Assembly: GCF_008386505.1 (NCBI RefSeq)
Contig: NZ_VUNZ01000001.1
Coordinates: forward strand, 496,001 to 560,000
Reading direction: 5' to 3'
Source of the DNA: Chryseobacterium sediminis
GTDB taxonomy: Bacteria; Bacteroidota; Bacteroidia; Flavobacteriales; Weeksellaceae
Length of the DNA: 64,000 nt
Below are positions 13,593 to 23,091 of the stretch, piece after piece. Each line of letters begins with the position of its first letter. Position 1 is the first letter of the stretch. Under the pieces are notes generated by a model that was not told the DNA's origin, searched no databases, and saw only the letters and a list, made by a program, of their open reading frames with translations. The translations under genes and the position numbers were made by a program.

Positions 13593-16400
13593 TTATTGTT
13601 CAAGCTTTTCCTTGATGTATTTTGCGGTATAAGACTTTTTATTTTTTGTCAGGTCTTCAGGAGTTCCGGTAAAAACAACTTCGCCACCATGTTTTCCTGC
13701 TTCTGGACCAATGTCAATAATATAATCTGCGCATTTGATGATATCAGGCTGATGCTCAATAACAATTACCGAATGTCCAAGGTCAATAAGTGCCTGCAGG
13801 GATTTCAATAATTTCTGAATATCATGGAAATGTAGTCCTGTGGAAGGTTCATCAAAGATAAATAATGTCTTATCGGTTGTTACTCCTTTTACAAGGAATG
13901 AAGCCAGTTTCACACGCTGTGCCTCACCACCGGAAAGAGTAGAAGAACTTTGTCCAAGCTGCAGATACCCTAAACCAACTTCCTGAAGAGGTTTCAGCTT
14001 TGTTACAATTTTCTCTTCATTATTATCTTTAAAGAATGCCAACGCTTCGTCTACGGTCATGTGAAGGATATCCGAGATGTTTTTTTCATCAAATTTCACT
14101 TCAAGAATCTCGTTTTTGAATCGTGTTCCTTTACAAACCTCACATTCAAGCTCGATGTCTGCCATAAACTGCATAGAAACATTGATAACGCCTTCTCCTT
14201 TACATTCATCACATCTTCCTCCATCTACGTTAAAAGAGAAGTGTTTAGGTTTGTAACCCATCATTTTGGCTACTTTCTGCTTGGCAAAAAGATCACGGAT
14301 GTCATCATATGCTTTCAGATAGGTCACCGGGTTTGAACGGGATGATTTTCCAATAGGGTTCTGATCAATAAGCTCAATGTTTTTGATCAGCTTTTTCGGG
14401 AATTCTACCGAATCATAGTCACCTTTTTTACCACCCATTCCAAGCTGAATCTGAATGTCATTCGTAAGAATTTCTTTCATCAAAGTAGATTTTCCACTTC
14501 CTGAAACTCCGGAAATTACAACGAGGCTTTCCAGTGGAACATCTACATCTATATTCTTAAGGTTGTTCTGACGGGCTCCTTTAATGTGAATCCATTCTTT
14601 TCCTTTTCTTCTTTTCTTCGGAACTTCAATTTCCAGTCTTCCGGTAAGGTATTCCGAGGTAAGAGTGTTTGCTTTTTTCAGATCTTTATAATCTCCTGCA
14701 AATACCAGTTCACCACCAAGATAACCTGCTTCCGGACCAATATCAATAATATAATCTGCGGCTCTCATTACATCTTCATCGTGTTCTACCACAATAACGG
14801 TGTTTCCAAGGTCACGAAGATTTTTCAATACTTCAATCAGGTTTTCTGTGTCTTTAGAATGAAGCCCGATAGAAGGCTCATCCAGGATATAAATAGAACC
14901 TACCAAAGAACTTCCTAAGCTTGTTGCTAAGTTGATTCTCTGACTTTCTCCTCCTGATAACGTATTGGAAGTTCTGTTTAATGTTAAATATCCTAATCCT
15001 ACCTTTAGTAAAAATTCCAGACGGGTTGTGATTTCATAGATCAGTCTTTTGGCTACTTCTTTGTCATGATCTGAAAGCTTTAGCCCATTGATTAACGGGG
15101 CCAGCTCATCCAAAGGAAGTTCTATCATCGACTGGATATTATGTCCATCTACTTTTACCCAGCTTGTTTCTTCACGCAGTCTCAATCCTTCACACGTAGG
15201 ACAAAGGGTTTTTCCTCTGTAGCGTGAAAGCATTACTCTGTACTGGATTTTATATAAGTTTTCTTCAAGCATTTTGAAGAAATTATTGATGGATGGGAAA
15301 CTGCTTTTTCCGTCACCTTTCCAAAGGAAGTTTTTCTGTTCTTTTGTTAATTGGTGATAAGGTTTATGAATAGGGAAGTCACCTGCTTTTTTGATGAAGT
15401 CTTTTTTCCATTCACTCATGGTTTCACCTCTCCAGCTGACAACGGCATCTTCGTAGATGGATAATGTTTTATTGGGAACTACAAGATCTTCGTCTATTCC
15501 AATTACTTTTCCGTATCCTTCACATGCAGGACATGCTCCGTATGGATTATTAAAGCTGAAAAAATGAACATTCGGTTCAAGAAATTCCATTCCGTCCAGC
15601 TCGAACTTATTGGAGAATTCTTTTACTTTTTCAGTATCTGTATTTTTTAATGAACAATAGCCGCGTCCTTCATAAAATGCCATCTGAATAGAATCCGCAA
15701 GTCTTTGCAAAAAGCTTTCGTCTTCTTCATAAGAAAAACGGTCAATAACAAGATTGATCGTCATTCCTTTTTCAGGCGCAAATCCAAAGCTTTCCAGATC
15801 TTCGATTCCTGCTAAGTTTCCGTTAATTTCAAGTCTTGTGAAACCTGCCAGCTTTAAAATATTCAGTGTTTCTTTGAAATTGTCAGCATCATATTCCAAA
15901 GGAGCTGTCAATAAGAAAGAAGTGTCTTTCTTGGATGCTTTGATAAAATCTATCACATCAGAAACCGAATCTTTTTTCACTTCTTCTCCCGAAACAGGTG
16001 AAAAAGTTTTCCCGATTCTTGCAAAAAGAAGCTTCATATAATCGTAGATCTCCGTAGACGTTCCTACAGTAGAACGCGGATTGGAAGAAATTACTTTCTG
16101 TTGGATTGCAATAGACGGTGCAAGTCCCTTGATGTCATCTACTTTTGGTTTTTCTAATTTCCCTAAAAACTGACGTGCATAAGAACTTAAACTTTCAACA
16201 TATCTTCTCTGCCCTTCGGCATAAATGGTATCAAAGGCCAAAGATGACTTACCGCTTCCTGAAACTCCTGTAATAACAATCAGTTTATTTTTCGGGATCA
16301 GGACATCTATATGTTTCAGATTGTTAAGATGTGCATTCTTAACAAAAATCTGTTTTTTTATGTCTATTTCTGTTGTATTAGCCATATTTTGTTTATTCAT
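13593..16400 (-). CDS. uvrA: excinuclease ABC subunit A
   Basis: 935 residues, normal for UvrA. Two ATP-binding halves: Walker A GVSGSGKSSL at 45-54 and GVSGSGKSTL at about 630. ABC signatures are LSGGESQRINLA and LSGGEAQRVKLA, each followed by an LDEPS/FDEPSTGLH segment. Zinc-binding cysteines appear in CPACEGYG, CPTCEG and CDECKGEG...CEVCKG. UvrA with UvrB scans DNA for bulky lesions in nucleotide excision repair. The start at 16400 gives MNKQNMANTTEI; an internal Met at residue 6 is an alternative. Monocistronic with its own terminator; no SOS-box motif is visible. Confidence 0.98.
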   Translation of the reverse strand: MNKQNMANTTEIDIKKQIFVKNAHLNNLKHIDVLIPKNKLIVITGVSGSGKSSLAFDTIYAEGQRRYVESLSSYARQFLGKLEKPKVDDIKGLAPSIAIQQKVISSNPRSTVGTSTEIYDYMKLLFARIGKTFSPVSGEEVKKDSVSDVIDFIKASKKDTSFLLTAPLEYDADNFKETLNILKLAGFTRLEINGNLAGIEDLESFGFAPEKGMTINLVIDRFSYEEDESFLQRLADSIQMAFYEGRGYCSLKNTDTEKVKEFSNKFELDGMEFLEPNVHFFSFNNPYGACPACEGYGKVIGIDEDLVVPNKTLSIYEDAVVSWRGETMSEWKKDFIKKAGDFPIHKPYHQLTKEQKNFLWKGDGKSSFPSINNFFKMLEENLYKIQYRVMLSRYRGKTLCPTCEGLRLREETSWVKVDGHNIQSMIELPLDELAPLINGLKLSDHDKEVAKRLIYEITTRLEFLLKVGLGYLTLNRTSNTLSGGESQRINLATSLGSSLVGSIYILDEPSIGLHSKDTENLIEVLKNLRDLGNTVIVVEHDEDVMRAADYIIDIGPEAGYLGGELVFAGDYKDLKKANTLTSEYLTGRLEIEVPKKRRKGKEWIHIKGARQNNLKNIDVDVPLESLVVISGVSGSGKSTLMKEILTNDIQIQLGMGGKKGDYDSVEFPKKLIKNIELIDQNPIGKSSRSNPVTYLKAYDDIRDLFAKQKVAKMMGYKPKHFSFNVDGGRCDECKGEGVINVSMQFMADIELECEVCKGTRFKNEILEVKFDEKNISDILHMTVDEALAFFKDNNEEKIVTKLKPLQEVGLGYLQLGQSSSTLSGGEAQRVKLASFLVKGVTTDKTLFIFDEPSTGLHFHDIQKLLKSLQALIDLGHSVIVIEHQPDIIKCADYIIDIGPEAGKHGGEVVFTGTPEDLTKNKKSYTAKYIKEKLEQ

Positions 16401-16853
16401 AAAAGTGACTGTACAGTATTAAGGCTGCCAGTATAATGGTGTTTTGCCACAGAATATTCCAAGGCCTGTCATCAATTGAACTTTATTCTATTCCTGAATC
16501 AACAATGACCTTTGTAACACCAATTTTTTAAAATCCCATTAAAAAAATACAGTTGAAAAGGAATAGTTTCATCGTAAAATTAAGACCCACAAAATTACGA
16601 ATTTTTAGTGAAAATTTTATGTATATCTTATTGTTAAAAATTATTATTATAAATGGTAAATCAGGGGAATAAAATTGAATTATAATTATCAGAAAACGGT
16701 AAAATGAAGCAGGTTTTGTGATTTATTTTTGTTTTACTGTTTATTTAATGGTATTTTATATGGTTTTAGAAATTATGTTGTATTTTTTTTGTTAAACTAT
16801 TGTTTTGTGTTTAAAAATTATTTAAAATTGTACCCTTAAATATGTAATATAGA

Positions 16854-16904
16854 ATGAGAAAATTATTCAGAGATCTGGTTACACATTTAATGAAGAAAAG
16901 ATAG
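16854..16904 (+). CDS. 16-residue ORF (possible leader peptide)
   Basis: MRKLFRDLVTHLMKKR followed by TAG. A -7-like TAAAATTG lies at about 16823 with TTTTG at about 16803 (spacing near 17), and a strong terminator follows 17 bases after the stop. That makes a complete 120-base transcription unit. The terminator lies upstream of the receptor promoter, so an attenuator role is possible but not needed. Basic amphipathic peptide; function unknown. Confidence 0.3.
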   Translation: MRKLFRDLVTHLMKKR

Positions 16905-16920
16905 AATTACTCCCTCACAC

Positions 16921-16949
16921 AGATGCAGCATTCCGCTGCATCTTTTTTT
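16921..16949 (+). terminator. strong terminator upstream of TonB receptor
   Basis: GATGCAGC and GCTGCATC form an 8-bp GC-rich stem around ATTCC, followed by seven T. It lies 14 bases before the -33 element of the receptor promoter. Confidence 0.85.
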
Positions 16950-16962
16950 ATGACAACTATCA

Positions 16963-16994
16963 TTTGCTTGTCTTGGTGAACTCCCTTACTTTTG
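16963..16994 (+). promoter_or_regulatory. promoter of the TonB receptor operon
   Basis: TTTG (16963-16966) and TACTTTTG (16987-16994), a perfect TANNTTTG, are spaced 20 bases apart, the Bacteroidota housekeeping pattern. The start codon follows 35 bases later at 17030. Confidence 0.7.
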
Positions 16995-17029
16995 GGATCT
17001 GTTATATAAGAAAAACTACGGAAACGATT

Positions 17030-18841
17030 ATGATCAAAAAGATAGGAAGTGCTTTTTTTCTGGGATCTTTACTTTGGGTAAATGCGCAGGAGAAGACAAC
17101 AGATATTGAAAGCATTGAATTTCAGGGAAAATTTATCTCTACACCTTATAAAAGTGCCAACCAGAATATCAGCGTTATCAGCAGAGAAGATATTGTAAAT
17201 TCTCCGGCTAAAAGTATAGATGAAATTCTTCAGCAGGTACCAGGAATGGATATCAGAAGGAGAGGAGCCAATGGGGTGCAGAGTGATATCGGTTTTCGGG
17301 GAAGTTCTTTTGAGCAGGTTCTTCTGCTTTTGAACGGGATCAGAATGAATGATTCCCAAACCGGACATAACAATATGAATATTCCGGTTGATCTGGATGA
17401 CGTAGAAAGAATAGAAATCATCAAAGGACCGGCTGCCAGACGTTTTGGACAGAATGCTTATGCCGGTGTTATTAATATTATCACTAAAACTGTTCCCGGA
17501 AAAAAAGTGAAGATCAGTGCGGATGGAGGAGACTTCAGTACTTACGGACTTGGATTCAATGCGCAGATAGGAAATGAAAAGTTTACGAACTCCCTTCAGG
17601 CTAATTCTGCTTCTTCAGAAGGGTATATGTTTAATACTGATTATGAGATAAGAAATGTATTTTATCAGGGGAAATTGAATATCAAGAACGGAGATGTAAG
17701 AGTACAGGCTGGCTTTTCGGAAAAGAAATTCGGGGCTAACGGTTTTTATGCTTCCAGCGCTGCAACAAAACAATATGAAGAAACACAGGCTTCTATTGTA
17801 AGTGTTGCCCATCAGCAGACTTTTGGGAAACTGAAACTGAATTCCAATGTATACTGGAGAAGGGGACAGGATATGTATCTTTATGACAGATGGAATCCTG
17901 ATTTTTACAGAAATATGCATATTGGAAATAATGTAGGTGGTGAAGTGAATTCCAGCTACCAATGGGGATTGGGAACAACCGGAATTGGAGTAGAGCTTAG
18001 AAAGGAATTTTTGGTGAGCAGTAATCTGGGTGACAGAAACCGTTTTGTATCTCAGGTTTTCTTTGAACACCATTTTTCATTACTGGATAAAAAACTGAAT
18101 ATCAGTCCGGGAATTTCATGGGCTAATTATTCTAAAGAAGGAAATTTCTTTTATCCTGGTCTGGATGTCGGCTATAACTTTAATCCCAATAGTAAAATTT
18201 ACGGAAATATTGCAAAAGTACATCGTATACCAACCTTTACCGAACTTTTTTATGTCAGCGGAACGGAAAAAGGAAATCCGAATTTACAGCCTGAAAATGC
18301 GCTTTCATCCGAGGTAGGATATCAATATCAGAATAACAAAATTTTAGCTAAAATAAGTGGGTTTTTAAGGAACTCCAGCAATTCTATCGACTGGGTTAAA
18401 AATGACCTTAAAGACAAAGTATGGTTCGCCGAAAATGTAGGAGATATCAAAACTAAAGGAATTGAAGCAGAGTGGAGCCATAGACCGCTAGACTGGCTGA
18501 AGTACACAATTGGGTATACGTATATTGACAGCAAATATGAAGAGAAAAACGGATTGGTTTCAAGATATATTCTGGACAATCTGAAACACCAGCTGGTTTC
18601 CAAATTAGAGGTGAAATTCCTGAAAAACTTTACCAACGAGCTTGTTTACCGTTATAATGAAAGAGTGAATCTGGGAACTTATAATCTTGTTGATGAAAAG
18701 CTGAGTTTTGCTAAAAAAGACTACTCAGTCTATGTATTGATTAACAATATTACCAATACAAATTACACGGAAGCATTTGGAGTGGCAATGCCGCAAAGGT
18801 GGTTCCACATTGGGTTTTCTTACACAATTAATATTAAGTAG
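17030..18841 (+). CDS. TonB-dependent outer membrane receptor
   Basis: 603 residues from the ATG at 17030, chosen because it begins a signal peptide (MIKKIGSAFFLGSLLWVNAQ); the longer frame to 16964 overlaps the promoter. Plug domain: NISVISREDIVNSPAKSIDE, QQVPGMDIRRRGANG, GFRGSSFEQVLLLLNGIRMN and VERIEIIKGPA. The barrel ends with an aromatic residue plus basic tail (WFHIGFSYTINIK). Size and plug resemble cobalamin/siderophore receptors rather than SusC. No carboxypeptidase-like N-terminal domain. Followed 71 bases later by a DUF2490 protein; ligand unknown. Confidence 0.9.
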   Translation: MIKKIGSAFFLGSLLWVNAQEKTTDIESIEFQGKFISTPYKSANQNISVISREDIVNSPAKSIDEILQQVPGMDIRRRGANGVQSDIGFRGSSFEQVLLLLNGIRMNDSQTGHNNMNIPVDLDDVERIEIIKGPAARRFGQNAYAGVINIITKTVPGKKVKISADGGDFSTYGLGFNAQIGNEKFTNSLQANSASSEGYMFNTDYEIRNVFYQGKLNIKNGDVRVQAGFSEKKFGANGFYASSAATKQYEETQASIVSVAHQQTFGKLKLNSNVYWRRGQDMYLYDRWNPDFYRNMHIGNNVGGEVNSSYQWGLGTTGIGVELRKEFLVSSNLGDRNRFVSQVFFEHHFSLLDKKLNISPGISWANYSKEGNFFYPGLDVGYNFNPNSKIYGNIAKVHRIPTFTELFYVSGTEKGNPNLQPENALSSEVGYQYQNNKILAKISGFLRNSSNSIDWVKNDLKDKVWFAENVGDIKTKGIEAEWSHRPLDWLKYTIGYTYIDSKYEEKNGLVSRYILDNLKHQLVSKLEVKFLKNFTNELVYRYNERVNLGTYNLVDEKLSFAKKDYSVYVLINNITNTNYTEAFGVAMPQRWFHIGFSYTINIK

Positions 18842-18892
18842 GTGTTAATGTAATATTAATGAAAGTTAATATTAACAAATTGTTAAAAAATA

Positions 18893-18900
18893 TACATTTG
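18893..18900 (+). promoter_or_regulatory. -7 element TACATTTG before the DUF2490 gene
   Basis: Perfect TANNTTTG match 12 bases before the ATG at 18913. The -33 region has no TTG at standard spacing, but the palindrome GTTAATATTAAC lies at 18865-18876, where a regulator could bind. Confidence 0.45.
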
Positions 18901-18912
18901 CAAAAATTTTTT

Positions 18913-19629
18913 ATGAAACGTCTTATAGGCCTAGGTTTACTACTTGGAATTTCTTTTTTTAAAGCACAGGAACATATTTCCAGCTTCAATGCAGTGACTC
19001 TGACCTATAAGTTTCATCCGAAATTTTTCCTTTATGCAGAAGGGCAGATGCGTGGTAATGAAGATTATACCTACCCTGATTATTATGAGATAAAAGGGGG
19101 ATTAGGGTATAATCTTACTAAAAACCACAAACCTTTCGTAGGATTGGGAAGATATGTCAACTATAAAGATCACAGTTTAAGCAGAGAGGAGTTCAGAGTA
19201 TGGCTTCAGGATGTCATTGATCTTAAAAAAGGTATCGTAAAGTTTGAAAACCGTTTTCGTGTTGAAAAAAGCTGGTTCTATGAGCCTAAAACAGATCTTA
19301 CTTCCCAGAGAATGCGTTACAGATACCGTCTGAACGTAAGTGTTCCTTTGAATGCCAAGACCATCAAGAAAGGAACTGTTTTCGCCAATGCATATGACGA
19401 AGTTTTCTTTGTATCACCAATGAAGCCTACTTTTGCCAGAAACAGAGTCTATGGCGGTTTCGGCTATCAGATTGATGATTACTTTGGAATTGTGAGCGGA
19501 TATCTTTGGCAGCGTGAATTTGAAGCAAAGGGTAACAAAAATTTACATTTTATTTACCTTGCGTTAAACATCAATATCGATGGGACGGATCATCACACGA
19601 AGACTTACGATTTCCCGGGTGCAGATTAA
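18913..19629 (+). CDS. DUF2490 family outer-membrane-type protein
   Basis: 238 residues from the ATG at 18913, which starts a signal peptide (MKRLIGLGLLLGISFFKAQE); the upstream ATG at 18859 lacks one. The rest is a run of amphipathic beta strands with many aromatic and charged residues (FRVWLQDVIDLKKGIVKFENRF), as in DUF2490 predicted barrels. It ends FPGAD. Located behind the TonB receptor and possibly co-expressed. The stop codon overlaps the stop of the convergent M48 gene by two bases. Function of the family unknown. Confidence 0.75.
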   Translation: MKRLIGLGLLLGISFFKAQEHISSFNAVTLTYKFHPKFFLYAEGQMRGNEDYTYPDYYEIKGGLGYNLTKNHKPFVGLGRYVNYKDHSLSREEFRVWLQDVIDLKKGIVKFENRFRVEKSWFYEPKTDLTSQRMRYRYRLNVSVPLNAKTIKKGTVFANAYDEVFFVSPMKPTFARNRVYGGFGYQIDDYFGIVSGYLWQREFEAKGNKNLHFIYLALNINIDGTDHHTKTYDFPGAD

Positions 19630-21674
19630 TTTTTACTTAAACCTGACTGAAAATTTAATAAATCCAGCTTAGAATTAAGGTAATGATCATTGAGTAATGC
19701 CCGGTATTTTTCAATCAGCAAAGATACAGCGCTTATCTCATGCTCAAGATATTTGTCCTTGTTGAAGTAGATATATTCAGAATCTACAAATTCCTGTAAA
19801 AGATTTTTATCTTCATCAGTTAAGGCTTCCTTATAAGCTGAATGTTCAAGAAGTTCTCTGGTTTTTTGTTTAAATGGTTCTTCTGCTTTTAACAACGTGG
19901 CTCTGTGTTTACGGATTTCTTCAAAAGGTAAAGTAACCGCCATAAACTGCAGGTATACCGTAAACTCATTAAGACTTTTCTGGAAATCGTTAAATTCTCT
20001 ATCTATGACTGCCAGTTTTTTATACTTGGTAAGCAGGTCTTTTTTCAGATCCTCATTAGAAATATGATAATAATGCTGAAAAATAGCTTTGTCATTTTCA
20101 AGAAGTTCTTCCTGTACTTTTTTCAGCTCATTTTCAAGATCAGGGATAAGTCTTCCGGCATCTTTTGCTTTGTACAGGCTGTTATTAAATCTAAAGGTTT
20201 TTATTTCTTTCGGATAGGAAACCAGGTATTGCAGTGTCTGTATATCACTCTCTATTGCGAATTTTTCGTAGATTAAAGATACTTTTTTGTCACTGAAAAG
20301 ATCGGAAGCATGATGAGGTAATGAATCTGAAATTACGGATTCAATATTTTCTACAATAGGATTGTGTCTTTCGTAATATCCGTTAAAATCTGAACTGAAA
20401 GTCTGGTAAGTACTGTTTTCCAGATAGAGTTTTATAAAACTTTCATCATCTATCACTTCTCCTACATTTTTTACACTGCGTAAAGTAAGGAATTTTGCGG
20501 TCATGATTTCACAGATATTGTCAAAACCACTGATGATCTCTCTTGCATATCTGTGGTCTGCAGCTATATTTCTGGTTTCGTTTATTTTGATCCTTTCAAT
20601 TCTTTTCAGGATATCCGGGTGTGAAGTCCATTGGTCTTCAATTTCTATTCTGGATTTATTATATCGGGTAAGGTCTTCGGCATCTATTTTAGGAAGTCCG
20701 TTTACGTAAGGATGATTATTTCTTTCGCATAAGATTTTCATTAAAGAGATCTGGTTCTTATAAAGATCCTTTGGAAGATATTTTTGCTGGCTTTCAATAT
20801 AAAAATTAAAAGAATAATTAAAAGCGGCATCACTTAATTCCAGCCTTAATAAAGATGAAGCCTGTTCTTCAGGATTGGTAATAAAAGTTGAAATAGCGTC
20901 TGCATGGTATTCCATTTCTCTTTGGAGAGAAGCATGGTTTTTAAAAAGAAAATTTGAAATACTTTTAAGAACAGATTGGAAAGCATTGATAAAACTGACC
21001 GATATCAGACCAAAAACTTTAAAAACAGCATTACCTCCGGAAAATTCTAATATGAAATTTTCATATTCTTTGTTATTGTAAACAGTTTCAAAGATTATTT
21101 TTTCAGCCTGGTTCACATAGCCACCCACCTTCATACTTTTTTGAGAGAAGTGTCCAAACTCATGGGCTAAAACAGATCTTAATTCTCCCACACTGGTTGA
21201 GTTGATAAGACCAACCCCAATTGTAAGGTTTTTCTTTACGGGTAAAAACATACTCCAAAAAACTGAATTATAGCTTACACTGGCATTTACATCGGGTGAA
21301 AGAAAAACTTTTTGAGGCGCTTTTACTTTGGTTTCAGCTATAATTTCATCAATAATGGCAAACAGCTCGGGCTGGTGGGATCTGTTGACTTCTATCAGAT
21401 GACGAGTGCTGTAATGTGTCTTTTTGAAAATAAATTTAACAAGAAATATAAATACAAAAACTCCAACACTTAGCAATCCTGCTGCACCAAAAACGGTAAA
21501 GTAATTAAGAGAAATACTTAACAGTTTTATGGCCCCATATCCTAATAAGAAGATCATTAGAAGTGAGGCAAGTATAAGCATCAGATAGATCAGGAAAAAG
21601 ACCGAAATAGATACAATAGCAGAGACCAGCTTGGATTGATAAGCTGATGAAATTTTAGGTAGGTTATTAGTCAT
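19626..21674 (-). CDS. M48-type membrane metallopeptidase
   Basis: 682 residues. Two membrane regions lie at about 17-46 and 56-84. The zinc motif HEFGH is at 171-175, followed by QREMEYHADAIST, whose Glu and Asp fit the third ligand. The remaining 400 residues are helical and charged, with VIDREFNDFQ. M48 proteins such as HtpX degrade misfolded membrane proteins; the long C-terminal part is unlike HtpX and its role is unknown. The gene starts 11 bases after the HD hydrolase stop, so they form an operon. Confidence 0.85.
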   Translation of the reverse strand: MTNNLPKISSAYQSKLVSAIVSISVFFLIYLMLILASLLMIFLLGYGAIKLLSISLNYFTVFGAAGLLSVGVFVFIFLVKFIFKKTHYSTRHLIEVNRSHQPELFAIIDEIIAETKVKAPQKVFLSPDVNASVSYNSVFWSMFLPVKKNLTIGVGLINSTSVGELRSVLAHEFGHFSQKSMKVGGYVNQAEKIIFETVYNNKEYENFILEFSGGNAVFKVFGLISVSFINAFQSVLKSISNFLFKNHASLQREMEYHADAISTFITNPEEQASSLLRLELSDAAFNYSFNFYIESQQKYLPKDLYKNQISLMKILCERNNHPYVNGLPKIDAEDLTRYNKSRIEIEDQWTSHPDILKRIERIKINETRNIAADHRYAREIISGFDNICEIMTAKFLTLRSVKNVGEVIDDESFIKLYLENSTYQTFSSDFNGYYERHNPIVENIESVISDSLPHHASDLFSDKKVSLIYEKFAIESDIQTLQYLVSYPKEIKTFRFNNSLYKAKDAGRLIPDLENELKKVQEELLENDKAIFQHYYHISNEDLKKDLLTKYKKLAVIDREFNDFQKSLNEFTVYLQFMAVTLPFEEIRKHRATLLKAEEPFKQKTRELLEHSAYKEALTDEDKNLLQEFVDSEYIYFNKDKYLEHEISAVSLLIEKYRALLNDHYLNSKLDLLNFQSGLSKN

Positions 21675-21685
21675 GTGTTTTTTTA

Positions 21686-22132
21686 TTAATATTTCTCTAT
21701 CAGATAACGATACGCTTTCAGATACTTGTTGAATCTTTTAATATCCTTAGGCGTAAGTTCTCTGTTTAATCTTCTAAGATCCATGTTGTCACGAAGATCA
21801 TTCAGCTTTACAGCAACAGAGAGAAGGGATCTTTCTGTTCTTTTAATGAAATCATCGTAATCTTCTTCCGGATCAAATTTGGTGAGACAGCTGATGGCGA
21901 AAATAATATATTCAGGAAACCCTTCAGACCTTAAATAATCCAGGCTGAATTCTTCAGGATGGTCTTCTACTACATCATGCAGTACTCCAACGATTTTTTC
22001 GTCCAGTGTTTTACCATAATTCATCACACGCATTACGTGAGCTATGTACGGGGCATGGTATTTATCGGTTTGTCCTTTATGGGCTTTGTCGGCAATTTTG
22101 ATTGCTCTATTCAGTAATTCTTCTTTTGTCAT
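21686..22132 (-). CDS. HD-domain hydrolase, SpoT/MESH1-like
   Basis: 148 residues from the Met at 22132; an upstream in-frame Met adds a hydrophobic stretch that does not fit the family. Motifs of the (p)ppGpp-hydrolase HD domain: KAHKGQTDKYHAPYIAHVMRV, the HD pair in GVLHDVVEDHPEE and VAVKLNDLRDN. A stand-alone HD domain of this size fits small alarmone hydrolases that remove pyrophosphate from (p)ppGpp; other nucleotide substrates are possible. It precedes the M48 peptidase by 11 bases. Confidence 0.75.
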   Translation of the reverse strand: MTKEELLNRAIKIADKAHKGQTDKYHAPYIAHVMRVMNYGKTLDEKIVGVLHDVVEDHPEEFSLDYLRSEGFPEYIIFAISCLTKFDPEEDYDDFIKRTERSLLSVAVKLNDLRDNMDLRRLNRELTPKDIKRFNKYLKAYRYLIEKY

Positions 22133-22212
22133 TTCTAATGAAAAATAGAGTACAAAAATAAAAAATGCCTTAAAAAAATAAGACATTTTTATCAAGATTA
22201 TTTCAATGGATT

Positions 22213-22548
22213 TTAAATACTTGCTTCATCCTCTACATGAGCGTGTGGCGCATTGTTTTTTACAGATTCTATTCCGTTTTCCATGCCGTTGTCAGATTCA
22301 TACATCTGGCTGGTTCCTATGATCTGTCCGTTTCCTGCTTTGAGATTGAAATAGCATCTGCCGTCTTTGGCTGTATTTCTTTCAAATTTTGAATCTTCCT
22401 GTGAATAGGTCTTTACAGATCCGATTCCGTTTTCGCAGGATGGTTTTGTGCTGTAACCCTGACTGGTTAAAATAATCTGTCCGTTTCCTGCTTTGAGGTT
22501 AAACTGAAAGTCTCCGTTTGTTCTTTTAGAGATAATAAATTTTCCCAT
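22213..22548 (-). CDS. tandem DUF1508 (YegP-like) protein
   Basis: 111 residues made of two copies of a roughly 48-residue unit: FQFNLKAGNGQIILTSQGY and, later, CYFNLKAGNGQIIGTSQMY, each followed by a GIGSVK/GIESVK segment. This is the DUF1508 repeat of Escherichia coli YegP, a small soluble protein of unknown function. The C-terminal His/Glu-rich tail is extra. A single gene between the HD hydrolase and a secreted small protein. Confidence 0.88.
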   Translation of the reverse strand: MGKFIISKRTNGDFQFNLKAGNGQIILTSQGYSTKPSCENGIGSVKTYSQEDSKFERNTAKDGRCYFNLKAGNGQIIGTSQMYESDNGMENGIESVKNNAPHAHVEDEASI

Positions 22549-22576
22549 GTTTATCGTTTTTTGGATTTGTGTTGTA

Positions 22577-22888
22577 TTATTTAGCTGGTATGAGCTTCTT
22601 TTGGTTTATCTGAAGTTTATCTGGTGTGATAGCGTTTAAAATTTTGTATTGCGAATAGTCTTTTGTGGGTTCTTTCAAAGCCAGATAGAGAATAGTATCA
22701 TTAGGTTTCTTAATCAGCATTTTATAAAATCCTGTTTGGGGCTTATCTGATTTCAACGCAAGGTATCCTGGGAATTTTCCTTTGCTGACAATTTTTACGG
22801 TATCTGTTTTGGGAATAAGAATCAAGTTTTCCTTTTTCTGAGCCGTTAGAGCAGCTGATAAAAGGAGTAGGGGAAATAATGCTTTCAT
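22577..22888 (-). CDS. small secreted protein, unknown
   Basis: 103 residues with a signal peptide (MKALFPLLLLSAALTAQ, cleavage before KK). The mature part is basic and beta-rich (FPGYLALKSDKPQTGFYKML). No family recognised. Located 29 bases upstream of the DUF1508 gene on the same strand, possibly co-transcribed. Predicted periplasmic. Confidence 0.6.
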   Translation of the reverse strand: MKALFPLLLLSAALTAQKKENLILIPKTDTVKIVSKGKFPGYLALKSDKPQTGFYKMLIKKPNDTILYLALKEPTKDYSQYKILNAITPDKLQINQKKLIPAK

Positions 22889-23037
22889 ATTATGTTTCGC
22901 GTTTTATGGTTTTTAGTTATAATAAAAATAACAAAAATTATTGAGATTTAAAAAACTTTAAATCTCAATTCATCACACAAATGCTTTTTTAGATTTCCCG
23001 GGTTGGGTATATTTCTGTTTTGTTCTATATTTTAAAT

Positions 23038-23070
23038 ATATAAAAACGCCCCAAAATGAGGCGTTTTAAA
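23038..23070 (-). terminator. terminator of the fad operon
   Basis: AAAACGCC and GGCGTTTT form an 8-bp stem; on the minus strand it is followed by TTTTTATAT. It lies 22 bases after the fadE stop. Confidence 0.8.
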
Positions 23071-23091
23071 TCAAATTTATGTTATTAAAGA

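Larger units (their letters stand above)
16401..17029. other. divergent intergenic region uvrA / TonB receptor
   Basis: About 630 bases. The uvrA-proximal 400 bases are AT-rich with no clear structure. The TonB-proximal part contains a 16-codon ORF, a strong terminator and then a good promoter for the receptor, all listed separately. Confidence 0.5.

Noticed and set aside
16225..16422. plus-strand frame over the uvrA start
   Set aside because: Fully covered by uvrA coding sequence on the other strand and lacks any start-region signals.
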